Assembly: GCA_016803235.1 (NCBI GenBank)
Contig: JADCLI010000017.1
Coordinates: 41,959 to 105,958, forward strand
DNA from: Pimelobacter simplex
GTDB taxonomy: Bacteria > Actinomycetota > Actinomycetes > Propionibacteriales > Nocardioidaceae
Length of the DNA stretch: 64,000 nt
Reading direction: 5' to 3'
A program made the position numbers and the translations under genes. Below the pieces are notes generated by a model, which saw only the letters and a list, made by a program, of their open reading frames with translations, did not search any database and was not told where the DNA came from. Positions 16,409 through 24,278 of the stretch are shown in pieces; positions within the stretch are counted from its first letter, which is position 1; the number at the start of each line of letters is the position of its first letter.

Positions 16409-17806
16409 ATGCGCGTGCACGCCTTCACCGACGACGCCCTCGCCGACCTCGACGCGGTCGGCCTCGCCGAGCGCCTCGCCGCCGGCAAGCTCTCCGCCGC
16501 CGAGGCCACCGAGGCCGCGATCGCCCGCATCGAGGCGGTCGACGGCGAGCTCAACGCGATGGCGTACGCCGCCTTCGACCGGGCCCGCGGCGACGCCCGG
16601 GACCCGCGCCCCGGCTTCCTGTCCGGCGTACCGACCCTGGTCAAGGACAACGTCGACGTCGCCGGCATGCCGACCCGCTCGGGCACCGACGCCTGGGAGC
16701 CGCGCCCCGCGAAGCGCAACGGCGACTTCGCCGACATGTACCTCGCCACCGGCCTGGTGCCGCTCGGCAAGAGCCAGCTCTCCGAGTACGGCTTCAGCGC
16801 CTCCGCCGAGCACCCACGGCTCGGTGCGGTCCGCACGCCGTGGGACACCGAGCGGACGGCCGGCGCCTCCAGCTCCGGGTCGGCGGCGCTGGTGGCCGCG
16901 GGCGCCGTACCCATCGCGCACGCGAACGACGGCGGCGGCTCGATCCGGATCCCCGCCGCGGTCAACGGCCTGGTCGGCCTCAAGCCCACCCGCGGCCGGC
17001 TGGCCCAGGACAAGATGTTCCGCGACATGCCGATCCGGATCGTCTCCGACGGCGTGGTCACCCGCTCCGTGCGCGACACCGCCGCGTTCTACCGCGAGGC
17101 CGAGCGGCACTACCGCAACCTCAACCTGCCCCCCATCGGCGACCTGACCCGGCCGATCAAGCGCCGGCTGCGGATCGCGCTCAACACCAGCGGGGTGGGC
17201 CGCAGCGCCGACGCCGAGACCCGCGCGCTGACCGAGCAGACCGCGAACCTGCTCGAGGGGCTGGGCCACACGGTGACCGAGACCGACGCACCGGTCGCCC
17301 CCAGCTTCGTCGACGACTTCCTGCTCTACTGGTCGCTGCTCGCCCAGGTGATGCTCACCACGGGCCGTCCGCTCCACGGCCGCACCTGGGACGCGTCGAG
17401 GCACGACAACCTCACCCTCGGCCTGGCCCGGCACGCGCGCCGCAACCTGACCAAGGTGCCCGGAGCGATCACCCGGCTCAAGCGGGCCAACGCGCAGGCC
17501 GAGCTCTACTACGAGAGGTACGACGTCGCGTTGACGCCGACGCTCGCGACGGCCACGCCCAAGGTCGGCCACCTCGACCCGACCCTCGACTACGCCACGA
17601 TCATGGACCGGCTGCTGGACTGGGTGGCCTTCACGCCGTGGCAGAACGTCACCGGCGCGCCGGCCATCTCGCTGCCCCTGGCGACCACCGCCGGCGGCCT
17701 GCCGCAGGGGATGATGCTGGGCGCCGCGCCGGGCCAGGAGGCGGTGCTCATCGAGCTCGCCTACGAGCTCGAGCAGGCCGCGCCGTTCGCCCGGATCCAG
17801 GGCTGA
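16409..17806 (+). CDS. Amidase (amidase-signature family)
   Basis: This is a 465-residue hydrolase with the complete Ser-cisSer-Lys triad: Lys79 in GVPTLVKDNVD, the cis-Ser in GASSSGSAA (about Ser154) and the nucleophile Ser178 in NDGGGSIRIPA. Family members cleave carboxamides of small molecules, lipids or peptides; the substrate is unknown. It is not a GatA candidate by context, since no gatB or gatC is nearby. TAGGTT (16397-16402) lies six bases before the ATG, so the transcript is probably leaderless. The region between it and the tRNAs is short. Confidence 0.9.
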   Translation: MRVHAFTDDALADLDAVGLAERLAAGKLSAAEATEAAIARIEAVDGELNAMAYAAFDRARGDARDPRPGFLSGVPTLVKDNVDVAGMPTRSGTDAWEPRPAKRNGDFADMYLATGLVPLGKSQLSEYGFSASAEHPRLGAVRTPWDTERTAGASSSGSAALVAAGAVPIAHANDGGGSIRIPAAVNGLVGLKPTRGRLAQDKMFRDMPIRIVSDGVVTRSVRDTAAFYREAERHYRNLNLPPIGDLTRPIKRRLRIALNTSGVGRSADAETRALTEQTANLLEGLGHTVTETDAPVAPSFVDDFLLYWSLLAQVMLTTGRPLHGRTWDASRHDNLTLGLARHARRNLTKVPGAITRLKRANAQAELYYERYDVALTPTLATATPKVGHLDPTLDYATIMDRLLDWVAFTPWQNVTGAPAISLPLATTAGGLPQGMMLGAAPGQEAVLIELAYELEQAAPFARIQG

Positions 17807-17868
17807 AAAGCGGAAATGCGTCCCCGATTTCTGCCCTCGTGGGCGCGCGTGTATCGTTCTTCGTCGTT

Positions 17869-17941
17869 GCCCCTTTAGCTCAGTCGGCAGAGCGTCTCCA
17901 TGGTAAGGAGAAGGTCTACGGTTCGATTCCGTAAAGGGGCT
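17869..17941 (+). tRNA. thrT: tRNA-Thr (GGT)
   Basis: It folds as a 73-nt cloverleaf. The acceptor arm GCCCCTT pairs with AAGGGGC, the D arm carries TTAGCTCAGTCGGCAGAGC, the anticodon loop reads ATGGTAA with anticodon GGT, and the T arm carries GGTTCGATTCC. CCA is not encoded. Possible promoter: TTCTGC (17829-17834), 17 bp, TATCGT (17852-17857). Confidence 0.95.
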
Positions 17942-18002
17942 CTGAGATGGGGCGCCGCCCGCTCGTTCATGATGAATCGGGCGGAGGGCGCCCTCCTCAC
18001 GT

Positions 18003-18076
18003 GGCGGGATAGCTCAGACGGTTAGAGCGCACGACTCATAATCGTGAGGTCACGGGTTCGATCCCCGTTCCCGCTA
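18003..18076 (+). tRNA. metT: tRNA-Met (CAT), elongator-like
   Basis: It folds as a 74-nt cloverleaf with acceptor GGCGGGA/TCCCGCT (G-U first pair), D arm TAGCTCAGACGGTTAGAGC, anticodon loop CTCATAA (anticodon CAT) and T arm GGGTTCGATCCCC. The sequence is very close to actinobacterial elongator tRNA-Met, and it has the same neighbours (tRNA-Thr and rpmG) as in mycobacteria. A tRNA-Ile2 with a modified CAT anticodon is less likely. Confidence 0.92.
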
Positions 18077-18117
18077 CCGAGTACCCGGCACCACCACCAG
18101 CAACTGAAGGACTTCCT

Positions 18118-18288
18118 GTGGCCAGCAAGAGCAGCGACGTTCGCCCCAAGATCACGCTCGCGTGCGTGGACTGCAAGGAGCGCAACTACATCACCAAGAA
18201 GAACCGCCGCAACGACCCCGACCGCATCGAGCTGTCGAAGTTCTGCCCGCGGTGCCGCAAGCACACCGCGCACCGCGAGACCCGCTGA
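18118..18288 (+). CDS. rpmG: 50S ribosomal protein L33
   Basis: This is a 56-residue protein, [20 protein letters not shown] and onward, with two CxxC pairs (CVDC and CPRC) forming the zinc ribbon of the zinc-containing L33 form. It ends KHTAHRETR. It starts with GTG 42 bases after tRNA-Met. A 16-bp hairpin follows 27 bases after the stop. In actinobacteria the zinc form is often paired with a zinc-free paralogue elsewhere; none is present here. Confidence 0.95.
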   Translation: MASKSSDVRPKITLACVDCKERNYITKKNRRNDPDRIELSKFCPRCRKHTAHRETR

Positions 18289-18314
18289 TCCAGCGGATCG
18301 CCGAAGCGTCTTCA

Positions 18315-18350
18315 CGAAGGCCCACCTCCCACCGGGGAGGTGGGCCTTCG
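18315..18350 (+). terminator. Terminator after rpmG
   Basis: There is a 16-bp perfect stem: CGAAGGCCCACCTCCC (18315-18330), loop ACCG, then GGGAGGTGGGCCTTCG (18335-18350). Only a weak T run (TCGTT) follows, as is common in high-GC actinobacteria. It separates the tRNA/rpmG unit from hadA. Confidence 0.85.
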
Positions 18351-18398
18351 TCGTTCACCGACTCGCGGGTAGCCGGAGGGTCGCACTAGGGTCGAGCC

Positions 18399-18797
18399 AT
18401 GCCGATCGACGCGTCCCTGGTCGGGCGTGCCTTCCCGCCCACCTCGCCGGTTCCGGTCACGACGGAGGCCGTCACGGCCTTCGCGACGGCCATCGGCGGG
18501 GGCGCGACGGACGCCGTCCCGCCGACCTTCCCCATCGTGGTCACCTTCGCCGCCCTCCAGGACTTCCTGGCCGCCGAGCAGGTCGAGCTGTCGCGGATCG
18601 TCCACGGCGACCAGCGCTTCCGCTACCAGCGCCCGGTGGTCGTCGGCGACGAGCTGAGCGCGACCCTCACCGTCACCGGTGTGCGCTCCATCGGCGGCAA
18701 CGACATCATCGCCACGTCGAGCGAGATCACCGACGCGACCGGTGCCGTGGTCGCCACCGCCACCGCCACCCTCGTCCACCGCGGAGGTGCCGCATGA
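18399..18797 (+). CDS. hadA: MaoC-like dehydratase subunit HadA
   Basis: This is a 132-residue hot-dog protein matching the N-terminal MaoC-type subunit of (3R)-hydroxyacyl-ACP dehydratase. It starts MPIDASLVGRAFPP and contains FAALQDFLAAEQVELSRIVHG, then QRFRYQRPVVVGDEL. The subunit shapes the substrate channel; catalysis is in HadB. TAGGGT (18387-18392) lies six bases before the ATG, so it is probably leaderless. The stop overlaps hadB by four bases (ATGA). Its place right after rpmG is the mycobacterial order. Confidence 0.92.
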   Translation: MPIDASLVGRAFPPTSPVPVTTEAVTAFATAIGGGATDAVPPTFPIVVTFAALQDFLAAEQVELSRIVHGDQRFRYQRPVVVGDELSATLTVTGVRSIGGNDIIATSSEITDATGAVVATATATLVHRGGAA

Positions 18798-19195
18798 CCG
18801 AGCTGACCCCCGGTGCCGCGCTCGAGCCGCTCACCTACGAGATCACCCGCGCCGACCTGGTCGCGTACGCCGTCGCGAGCGGCGACCACAACCCGATCCA
18901 CCAGGACGAGGAGATCGCGCGCGCGGTCGGACTGCCCGGCGTGATCGCCCACGGCATGTACACCCTCGCGCTGGTCGGCCGCGCCGTCGCCGCGTGGACC
19001 GACGAGGCCGAGGTGATCGAGCTCGGTGCGAAGTTCGTCGCACCGGTCGTCGTACCCGCTGAGGGGGCGGCACGGGTCACCGTCGCCGGCACCGTCGGCG
19101 AGCGCAACGACGACGGCCTGCTCGCCCTGGCGCTCGAGATCACGGCCGACGGCACCAAGGTGCTGGGTGCGCCCAAGGTCCTGGTCCGTGCCTGA
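18794..19195 (+). CDS. hadB: MaoC-like dehydratase subunit HadB
   Basis: This is a 133-residue catalytic hot-dog subunit. It has the hydratase-2 motif YAVASGDHNPIHQDEEIA, with Asp and His as catalytic residues, followed by GLPGVIAHGMYTLALVGR. With HadA it should dehydrate (3R)-hydroxyacyl-ACP in fatty-acid synthase II elongation. No hadC follows; murB begins instead, its GTG overlapping the hadB end by eight bases. Confidence 0.93.
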   Translation: MTELTPGAALEPLTYEITRADLVAYAVASGDHNPIHQDEEIARAVGLPGVIAHGMYTLALVGRAVAAWTDEAEVIELGAKFVAPVVVPAEGAARVTVAGTVGERNDDGLLALALEITADGTKVLGAPKVLVRA

Positions 19196-20216
19196 ACCCG
19201 CACTCGCGGACCTCACCACCCTGCGCCTCGGCGGACCCGCGCGCCGCTACGTCGCCGTCCCCGACGCCGACGCCCTCGTGGCGGCGGTCACCGAGGCCGA
19301 CCAGGCCGGCGAGCCCGTGCTCCTCGTGGGCGGCGGCAGCAACCTGGTCGTCGCCGACGAGGGCTTCGACGGGACCGTCGTCCACCTGACCGGTGGCGGC
19401 GTGCGGGTCGCGGACGCCGCCACGGGCGTGGCCGTGACCGTCGCCGCCGGCGAGCCGTGGGACGCCTTCGTCGCGCGGGCCGTGGTCGAGGGCTGGGTCG
19501 GCGTCGAGGCGCTCTCCGGCATCCCCGGCACGACCGGCGCCACTCCCGTCCAGAACGTCGGCGCCTACGGCCAGGAGGTCGCCCAGACGATCACCTCGGT
19601 CACCGTGTGGGACCGCGTGCTGCGCGGCTCGCGGACCTTCACCGGCGAGGAGTGCCGGTTCTCCTACCGCCACTCGCGGTTCAAGGCCGACCCCGGCCGC
19701 CACCTCGTGCTCGACGTGACCTTCGGCTTCGAGCGCGGCGCCCTGTCGGCCCCGGTGGCCTACGCCGAGCTCGCCCGCACCCTCGGCGTCGCCGTGGGGG
19801 AGCGGGCCCCCCTCGCCGACGTACGTGACGCGGTGCTGGGCCTGCGCCGCGGCAAGGGCATGGTCCTCGACGCCGCCGACCACGACACGTGGAGCGCCGG
19901 CTCGTTCTTCACCAACCCCTTCGTCGACGCCGACCGGCTGCCCGACGGCGCGCCGTCGTACCCCCAGCCGGACGGCCGGGTGAAGACCAGCGCCGCCTGG
20001 TTGATCGAGCACGCCGGCTTCGGCAAGGGCTTCGGCCTCGACCGCGACGGTGCCCGCGTCTCGCTGTCGACCAAGCACACCCTCGCGCTCACCAACCGCG
20101 GTGGCGCCACGACCGCCGCGCTGCTCGACCTCGCGCGCGAGGTGCGCTCGGGGGTCCGCGAGCGGTTCGGGATCGAACTCGTCAACGAGCCGGTCCTCGT
20201 CGGCTGCACCCTCTGA
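19188..20216 (+). CDS. murB: UDP-N-acetylenolpyruvoylglucosamine reductase MurB
   Basis: This is a 342-residue flavoenzyme that reduces UDP-GlcNAc-enolpyruvate to UDP-MurNAc with NADPH. The FAD-binding region has VGGGSNLVVADEGFDG and GIPGTTGATPVQNVGAYGQE. The substrate-side YRHSRFK, the proton donor in SAGSFFTNP and the final glutamate in LVNEPVLVG are all present. The GTG start overlaps hadB, so murB is translationally coupled to the fatty-acid dehydratase genes. Confidence 0.96.
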   Translation: MPEPALADLTTLRLGGPARRYVAVPDADALVAAVTEADQAGEPVLLVGGGSNLVVADEGFDGTVVHLTGGGVRVADAATGVAVTVAAGEPWDAFVARAVVEGWVGVEALSGIPGTTGATPVQNVGAYGQEVAQTITSVTVWDRVLRGSRTFTGEECRFSYRHSRFKADPGRHLVLDVTFGFERGALSAPVAYAELARTLGVAVGERAPLADVRDAVLGLRRGKGMVLDAADHDTWSAGSFFTNPFVDADRLPDGAPSYPQPDGRVKTSAAWLIEHAGFGKGFGLDRDGARVSLSTKHTLALTNRGGATTAALLDLAREVRSGVRERFGIELVNEPVLVGCTL

Positions 20217-20362
20217 CTGACGCTGCCCGGGTGACGGGCCGGGTGACGGGCCGGGCGACAAAGTTGGCAAACCATCCCCGAGAGCAGGACTTTGGTCCTA
20301 GCCTGCGAGGAACAGACGGCGCTCCCCCCGCATGCCGTCGTTCTCATGAGGAGCACTCTCGG

Positions 20363-21394
20363 ATGAAGATCCTTTCTGCCCGGCGCGCCGTCGCCGGACT
20401 GTCCCTCGCTGCGCTGGCCGGTGTCGGCCTGGTCAGCGTGCCCACGCCTGCCCACGCCGCCGTCGAGGACACGTTCGTCGGTAGTCAGTCGGAAGCCTGG
20501 GACCAAGCGTCGTGTGCCCAGACCGGAAGCACCGGCGGCGACGACGAGCCTGCGTCCTGGGCTGACAACGGCGTTCCCGTCACGAAGTCCACGTCCAGCA
20601 CCGAGACGTGGGAGGGCGACGAGGGTGACGTGGTCGACGTGGCGATGTCGAGCACCACGACGATCACCTCGACCCCGCTGGGCACCGGGCCGGCCTCGAT
20701 CAAGGCCACCTCCACCGCCACGGCCTCCGCGAAGTCAGCGGCAGCCACCACGGACTGCGACGTCTTCGTCAGGTCCACCGGCCTCGCGCGGGGCTTGTTC
20801 ACGCTGACCCAGCCGGTCTGGGTGACCGTCGACATCAGCGGACAGGGCAACGGAACCGGCGCTGTCCTGATCGTCGGCGATGGCGACTTGGGCGGTCTCT
20901 TCTGGGAAGGCGGGGCTGGCGTCTACGTGTCGACGGGGAAGCAGGGCACGGCCTCGTCGTCGACCCTGCTCGCGCCGGGCACCTACCAGGTGCTGCTGGG
21001 CAGCTTTGCGTCCGCCCGCGCGCACGGCACGACCGAGGGCAGTTCGACCTACACGGGCAACCTCTCGATCGACATGCAGCCGTTGGGTGCTGCTTCGGCG
21101 GTGCAGGGCAAGGGCGCCTCGATGGTCCAGTTCGGCGAGCGAGACTGCGCCAGCGGCAACGTCGCGGTCAACCTGAGCAAGAAGACCGTCAAGCAGGCCA
21201 AGCGCGTGGCGGTCCGCATCAACGGCGCCAAGGGTCCGGTCCTCAAGGGCAAGGGCCTGAAGGGCAAGAAGCCGAAGGCCAGGTCGATCGTCGTCCCGAC
21301 CTCCGCCACCGGCATCGTCAAGGTGAAGGTGAAGGTCACCCTGGAGAACGGCCGCCGCATGCAGGCGACGAGGGCGTACCTCCCCTGCAAGTGA
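20363..21394 (+). CDS. Secreted protein of unknown function with lysine-rich C-terminus
   Basis: This is a 343-residue protein. Residues 1-33 are a Sec signal with cleavage after AHA (MKILSARRAVAGLSLAALAG start). The mature part is rich in Ser/Thr/Gly and contains a beta-rich region (PVWVTVDISGQGNGTGAVL, then LLAPGTYQVLLGS). It ends in a compact basic module (GKGLKGKKPKARSIVVP, then VKVKVKVTLENGRR) with Cys pairs. GAGGAG lies 12-16 bases before the ATG. The neighbouring secreted gene also carries a basic, lysine-rich C-terminal beta domain. Function unknown. Confidence 0.8.
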   Translation: MKILSARRAVAGLSLAALAGVGLVSVPTPAHAAVEDTFVGSQSEAWDQASCAQTGSTGGDDEPASWADNGVPVTKSTSSTETWEGDEGDVVDVAMSSTTTITSTPLGTGPASIKATSTATASAKSAAATTDCDVFVRSTGLARGLFTLTQPVWVTVDISGQGNGTGAVLIVGDGDLGGLFWEGGAGVYVSTGKQGTASSSTLLAPGTYQVLLGSFASARAHGTTEGSSTYTGNLSIDMQPLGAASAVQGKGASMVQFGERDCASGNVAVNLSKKTVKQAKRVAVRINGAKGPVLKGKGLKGKKPKARSIVVPTSATGIVKVKVKVTLENGRRMQATRAYLPCK

Positions 21395-21430
21395 GGACGT
21401 GACGCGCCGGGAGGAGGCACCCGGCGCCAC

Positions 21431-21462
21431 GGCGGGCCCGGTCGAGATCGACCGGGCCCGCC
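21431..21462 (+). terminator. Terminator after the first secreted-protein gene
   Basis: GGCGGGCCCGGTCG pairs with CGACCGGGCCCGCC around AGAT (14-bp stem). It is followed by TCTCT rather than a T run. It lies 37 bases after the stop at 21394. Confidence 0.8.
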
Positions 21463-21634
21463 TCTCTGGTCCATCTGTGCCGCCGAGGGGAAGCCCGCGG
21501 ATCCGATGGTCCGCGCGAAGGTAAAGAAACCTCGAAGTCGCCAACGCCGGGGTCCGTCGTCACTAGCGTCGCCAGGTGACTCCCTGACGGCGCTGCTCCG
21601 AGGCGCCGCTCTTCCATTCCCGAGGAGCTAACTG

Positions 21635-23077
21635 ATGAAGCGACTTCTCGCCCGGCGAGGCGCGGCCGGACTCGCTGCCGGCGCAATGGCGATTGCGGGG
21701 CTGGCCACAGCTGCCCCGCCGGCGCAGGCTGACTCCAACTACGCGTATGTGATCGGCACGATCAAGGACAACGCCGGTCGGGCACTGCCCGGCGCCGAGG
21801 TCGAGATCCTCTTCTGCCAGACGAGCGGCGACGACGGCGTCCTCGACAGCAATGGTTGTGACGACACCCAGTACATCGACAACGAGTGGACCGACCGCAA
21901 CGGCCGCTACGTCGCCTCCGTCTACAAGAACACCCTGCTCAGGTATCCGAGCGCGGCGAAGCCGGGCCACTACATCGCGATCGCCAGCCTGTACCGCTAC
22001 ACCACCTCTGCTGGCGTAGCGATTGCCCCGGCCGTCGGGACGAACGCGGCCGGTCCGGCCTTCACCCTGGTGCCCGACGCGGCCGTGGTGCCTCCGCCCG
22101 CGGGCTCGTACAACTTCACCGGCGTGGTGACCACCAGCACCGGCGCGCCCGCCTCCGGCGGATGGGCAGAGGCCTACGACGCCGTCACCAATGAGTACCT
22201 CGACGGCGACACGATCTTCCCCGACGGCCGCTACTTCCTGAGCGTGCCGCCGGGCAAGGCCGTGAAGCTCGAGTTCGGGCGCACCGGAAGCACCAACGTA
22301 TGGTTCGGCGGGAATCAGGCCCGCTCGACCGGCACGACACTCATCGCTCCCGCGCCGGAGGCGCACGCCACCGCCAACGCCGTGCTGAGCCCCGGCGGCA
22401 CCATCACCGGCACGGTGAGGCTCCCTGCTGCCGGCAGCACTTGGCGCGCCTGGGTGACGGTCTTCGACGAGAACGGCTCCGAATACAGCGGGACCGGTAC
22501 CGACGCCATGGGGAACTTCAGCATCGATCTCGACCCCGGCGTCTACTACCTCCGCGGCAACGGCTCACGATTCAGCGAGAAGGCCGCCCCGGAGGCCGAG
22601 TGCCCGGCCTGCGTCGACACCTTCGACAACCGTGACTTCGTCGGCGGTTACTACTACAAGGGCAAGAAGAAGAGCAAGAAGGGCGTTGCGACCTCGCTGT
22701 TCACCGCCACGCCGATCACCGTCTCCGCGAATGGCACCGTCTCGGTCGGCGTGCTCAACCTGACGAACGCCCTCGCCAACCTCGAGAAGCCGACAGTCAA
22801 GTCCAAGAAGGGGCTGCGCAAGGGTGCCAAGCTGAAGGTCGACCCCGGTGTCTGGAACGACCAGGCACGGGCTGTCTTCACCATCACCTGGAAGGTCGGC
22901 AAGACGACGGTGGGCACTGGCCCCTCTCTCAAGCTGACCAAGAAGATCTGGAAGAAGGTCTCGAAGAAGCCGAAGAAGTTCTCCGTCACCGTCCTCGCGT
23001 CCGACAAGTACGGCGACTATGTGGACGGAGCGGTCAAGGTGAAGGTCGTCAAGGCCCTCGCCAAGAAGAAGGGCTGA
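21635..23077 (+). CDS. Secreted multi-domain protein with carboxypeptidase-regulatory-like repeats
   Basis: This is a 480-residue protein. The signal peptide ends near ATAAPPAQA (residue 32). At least three beta-sandwich modules of the CarboxypepD_reg/CNA-B type follow: VIGTIKDNAGRALPGAEVEIL (about 39-58), NFTGVVTTSTGAPASGGWAEA and GTITGTVRLPAAGSTWRAWVTV. A lysine-rich linker (KGKKKSKKG) and a C-terminal Ig-like domain end the protein. It probably acts on the cell surface or outside the cell in binding; no enzymatic motif is seen. GAGGAG lies upstream of the ATG. Function unknown. Confidence 0.82.
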   Translation: MKRLLARRGAAGLAAGAMAIAGLATAAPPAQADSNYAYVIGTIKDNAGRALPGAEVEILFCQTSGDDGVLDSNGCDDTQYIDNEWTDRNGRYVASVYKNTLLRYPSAAKPGHYIAIASLYRYTTSAGVAIAPAVGTNAAGPAFTLVPDAAVVPPPAGSYNFTGVVTTSTGAPASGGWAEAYDAVTNEYLDGDTIFPDGRYFLSVPPGKAVKLEFGRTGSTNVWFGGNQARSTGTTLIAPAPEAHATANAVLSPGGTITGTVRLPAAGSTWRAWVTVFDENGSEYSGTGTDAMGNFSIDLDPGVYYLRGNGSRFSEKAAPEAECPACVDTFDNRDFVGGYYYKGKKKSKKGVATSLFTATPITVSANGTVSVGVLNLTNALANLEKPTVKSKKGLRKGAKLKVDPGVWNDQARAVFTITWKVGKTTVGTGPSLKLTKKIWKKVSKKPKKFSVTVLASDKYGDYVDGAVKVKVVKALAKKKG

Positions 23078-23099
23078 CCGCGCTTCCTCCTCGTGACAC

Positions 23100-23134
23100 C
23101 ACTGCGGGCCCGGCCGACGGCCGGGCCCGCAGTG
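23100..23134. terminator. Bidirectional terminator between convergent genes
   Basis: A 16-bp perfect stem, CACTGCGGGCCCGGCC (23100-23115) with GGCCGGGCCCGCAGTG (23119-23134) and loop GAC, sits between the stops at 23077 (rightward) and 23148 (leftward). Its symmetry suits termination from both sides. Confidence 0.85.
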
Positions 23135-23147
23135 CGTGCTGGAAAGG

Positions 23148-24161
23148 TCAGGACCCGGCGAGCCACTCGTCGATGCCGGCCAGTCCGGCGTCGACGACGT
23201 CCTTGGGTGCCCGGCTGGCGCGGAAGGACATCCGGGCCAGCTCGGCCAGCTGCTCGTCGGTGAGCTCGTGGGCGGCGCGCATGGTGGCGTACTGGCCGGC
23301 GAGGCGTGAGCCGAAGAGCAGGGGGTCGTCGGCGCCCAGCGCGACGGTGGCCCCGGCCTCCAGCAGCGTCGGGAGCGGGACCGAGGTGAGGTCGCTGTAG
23401 ACGCCGAGCGCCACGTTGGACACCGGGCACACCTCGAGGGCCACGCCGGCGTCGACGATGCGGGCCAGGAGGGCCGGGTCCTCGGCCGCTCGGACGCCGT
23501 GCCCGAGCCGGCCCGCGTGCAGGTCGTCGAGGCACACCCGGATGTGCTCGGGTCCGCGCAGCTCGCCGCCGTGGGGCGCGAGGAGCAGGCCGGCGCGCTC
23601 GGCGATGGCGAAGGCGCCGGCGAAGTCCGAGGTTCGGCCGCGGCGCTCGTCGTTGGACAGGCCGAAGCCGACGACACCGCGGTCGACGTACTGGCTGGCG
23701 AGCCGGGCCAGGGTGCGCGCATCGAGGGGGTGCCGGGTCCGGTTGGCGGCGATGACGACCGCGATTCCGAGGCCGGTGCGAGCGGAGGCGTCGCGCACGG
23801 CGTCGAGCACCAGGTCGGTGAAGGCGGTGATGCCGCCGAAACGGGCGGCGTAGCCGCTCGGGTCGACCTGGATCTCCAGCCACCGGCCGCCGTCGGCGAC
23901 GTCGTCCTCCGCGGCCTCGAGCACGAGCCGGCGGACGTCTGCCTCGGTGCGCAGCACGGACCGCGCGACGTCGTAGAGCCGCTGGAACCGGAACCAGCCC
24001 TTCTCGTCGGCCGCGGTCAGCTGCGGCGGCCACTCCTCGACGAGCGCGTCGGGCAGGTGGATCCGGTCGCGGGCCGCGAGCTCGAGGAGCGTCGCGTGGC
24101 GCATCGAGCCGGTGAAGTGCAGGTGGAGATGGGCCTTGGGCAATGCCTTGAGATCCCGCAC
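23148..24161 (-). CDS. add: Adenosine deaminase
   Basis: This is a 337-residue metal-dependent hydrolase converting adenosine to inosine in purine salvage. Motifs are in order: zinc His pair in KAHLHLHFTGS, PHGGE, the catalytic LGHGVRA, CPVSN, and the metal Asp in GADDPLLF (usual GTDDP). The start was set at GTG 24161 rather than the GTG two codons earlier, because TAGGAT (minus strand, 24168-24173) is then exactly six bases upstream, as in other leaderless genes here. It is convergent with the secreted-protein gene and divergent from the membrane protein at 24279. Confidence 0.92.
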   Translation of the reverse strand: MRDLKALPKAHLHLHFTGSMRHATLLELAARDRIHLPDALVEEWPPQLTAADEKGWFRFQRLYDVARSVLRTEADVRRLVLEAAEDDVADGGRWLEIQVDPSGYAARFGGITAFTDLVLDAVRDASARTGLGIAVVIAANRTRHPLDARTLARLASQYVDRGVVGFGLSNDERRGRTSDFAGAFAIAERAGLLLAPHGGELRGPEHIRVCLDDLHAGRLGHGVRAAEDPALLARIVDAGVALEVCPVSNVALGVYSDLTSVPLPTLLEAGATVALGADDPLLFGSRLAGQYATMRAAHELTDEQLAELARMSFRASRAPKDVVDAGLAGIDEWLAGS

Positions 24162-24207
24162 GGGCACATCCTAGGAGCACGTCGACCAGCACCGGCGACC
24201 GGAGGAC

Positions 24208-24264
24208 TTGAACATGTTCAAAAATCGGCTTACGCTCAGTTCGTCAGGTTTTGAACACGTTCAA
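24208..24264 (+). promoter_or_regulatory. Promoter with twin 14-bp palindromic operators
   Basis: TTGAACATGTTCAA (24208-24221) and TTGAACACGTTCAA (24251-24264) are near-identical palindromes 43 bp apart. The first supplies a -35 TTGAAC; 17 bp later comes TACGCT (24231-24236) as -10. The second lies past the start point, just before the ribosome site AAGAAAGGGG. Two sites bracketing the -10 suggest tight repression, most simply by the TetR protein encoded one gene downstream (inference). Confidence 0.78.
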
Positions 24265-24278
24265 GAAAGGGGTCCGCC

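Noticed and set aside
16409-17806. The amidase as GatA of the tRNA amidotransferase.
   Set aside because: The triad is shared by all amidase-signature enzymes, but gatC and gatB are not adjacent and the GatA-specific context is absent.
20228-20262. GGGTGACGGGCC repeated twice before the first secreted-protein gene.
   Set aside because: Only two and a half short copies directly after the murB stop; too short and simple to call a regulatory array.
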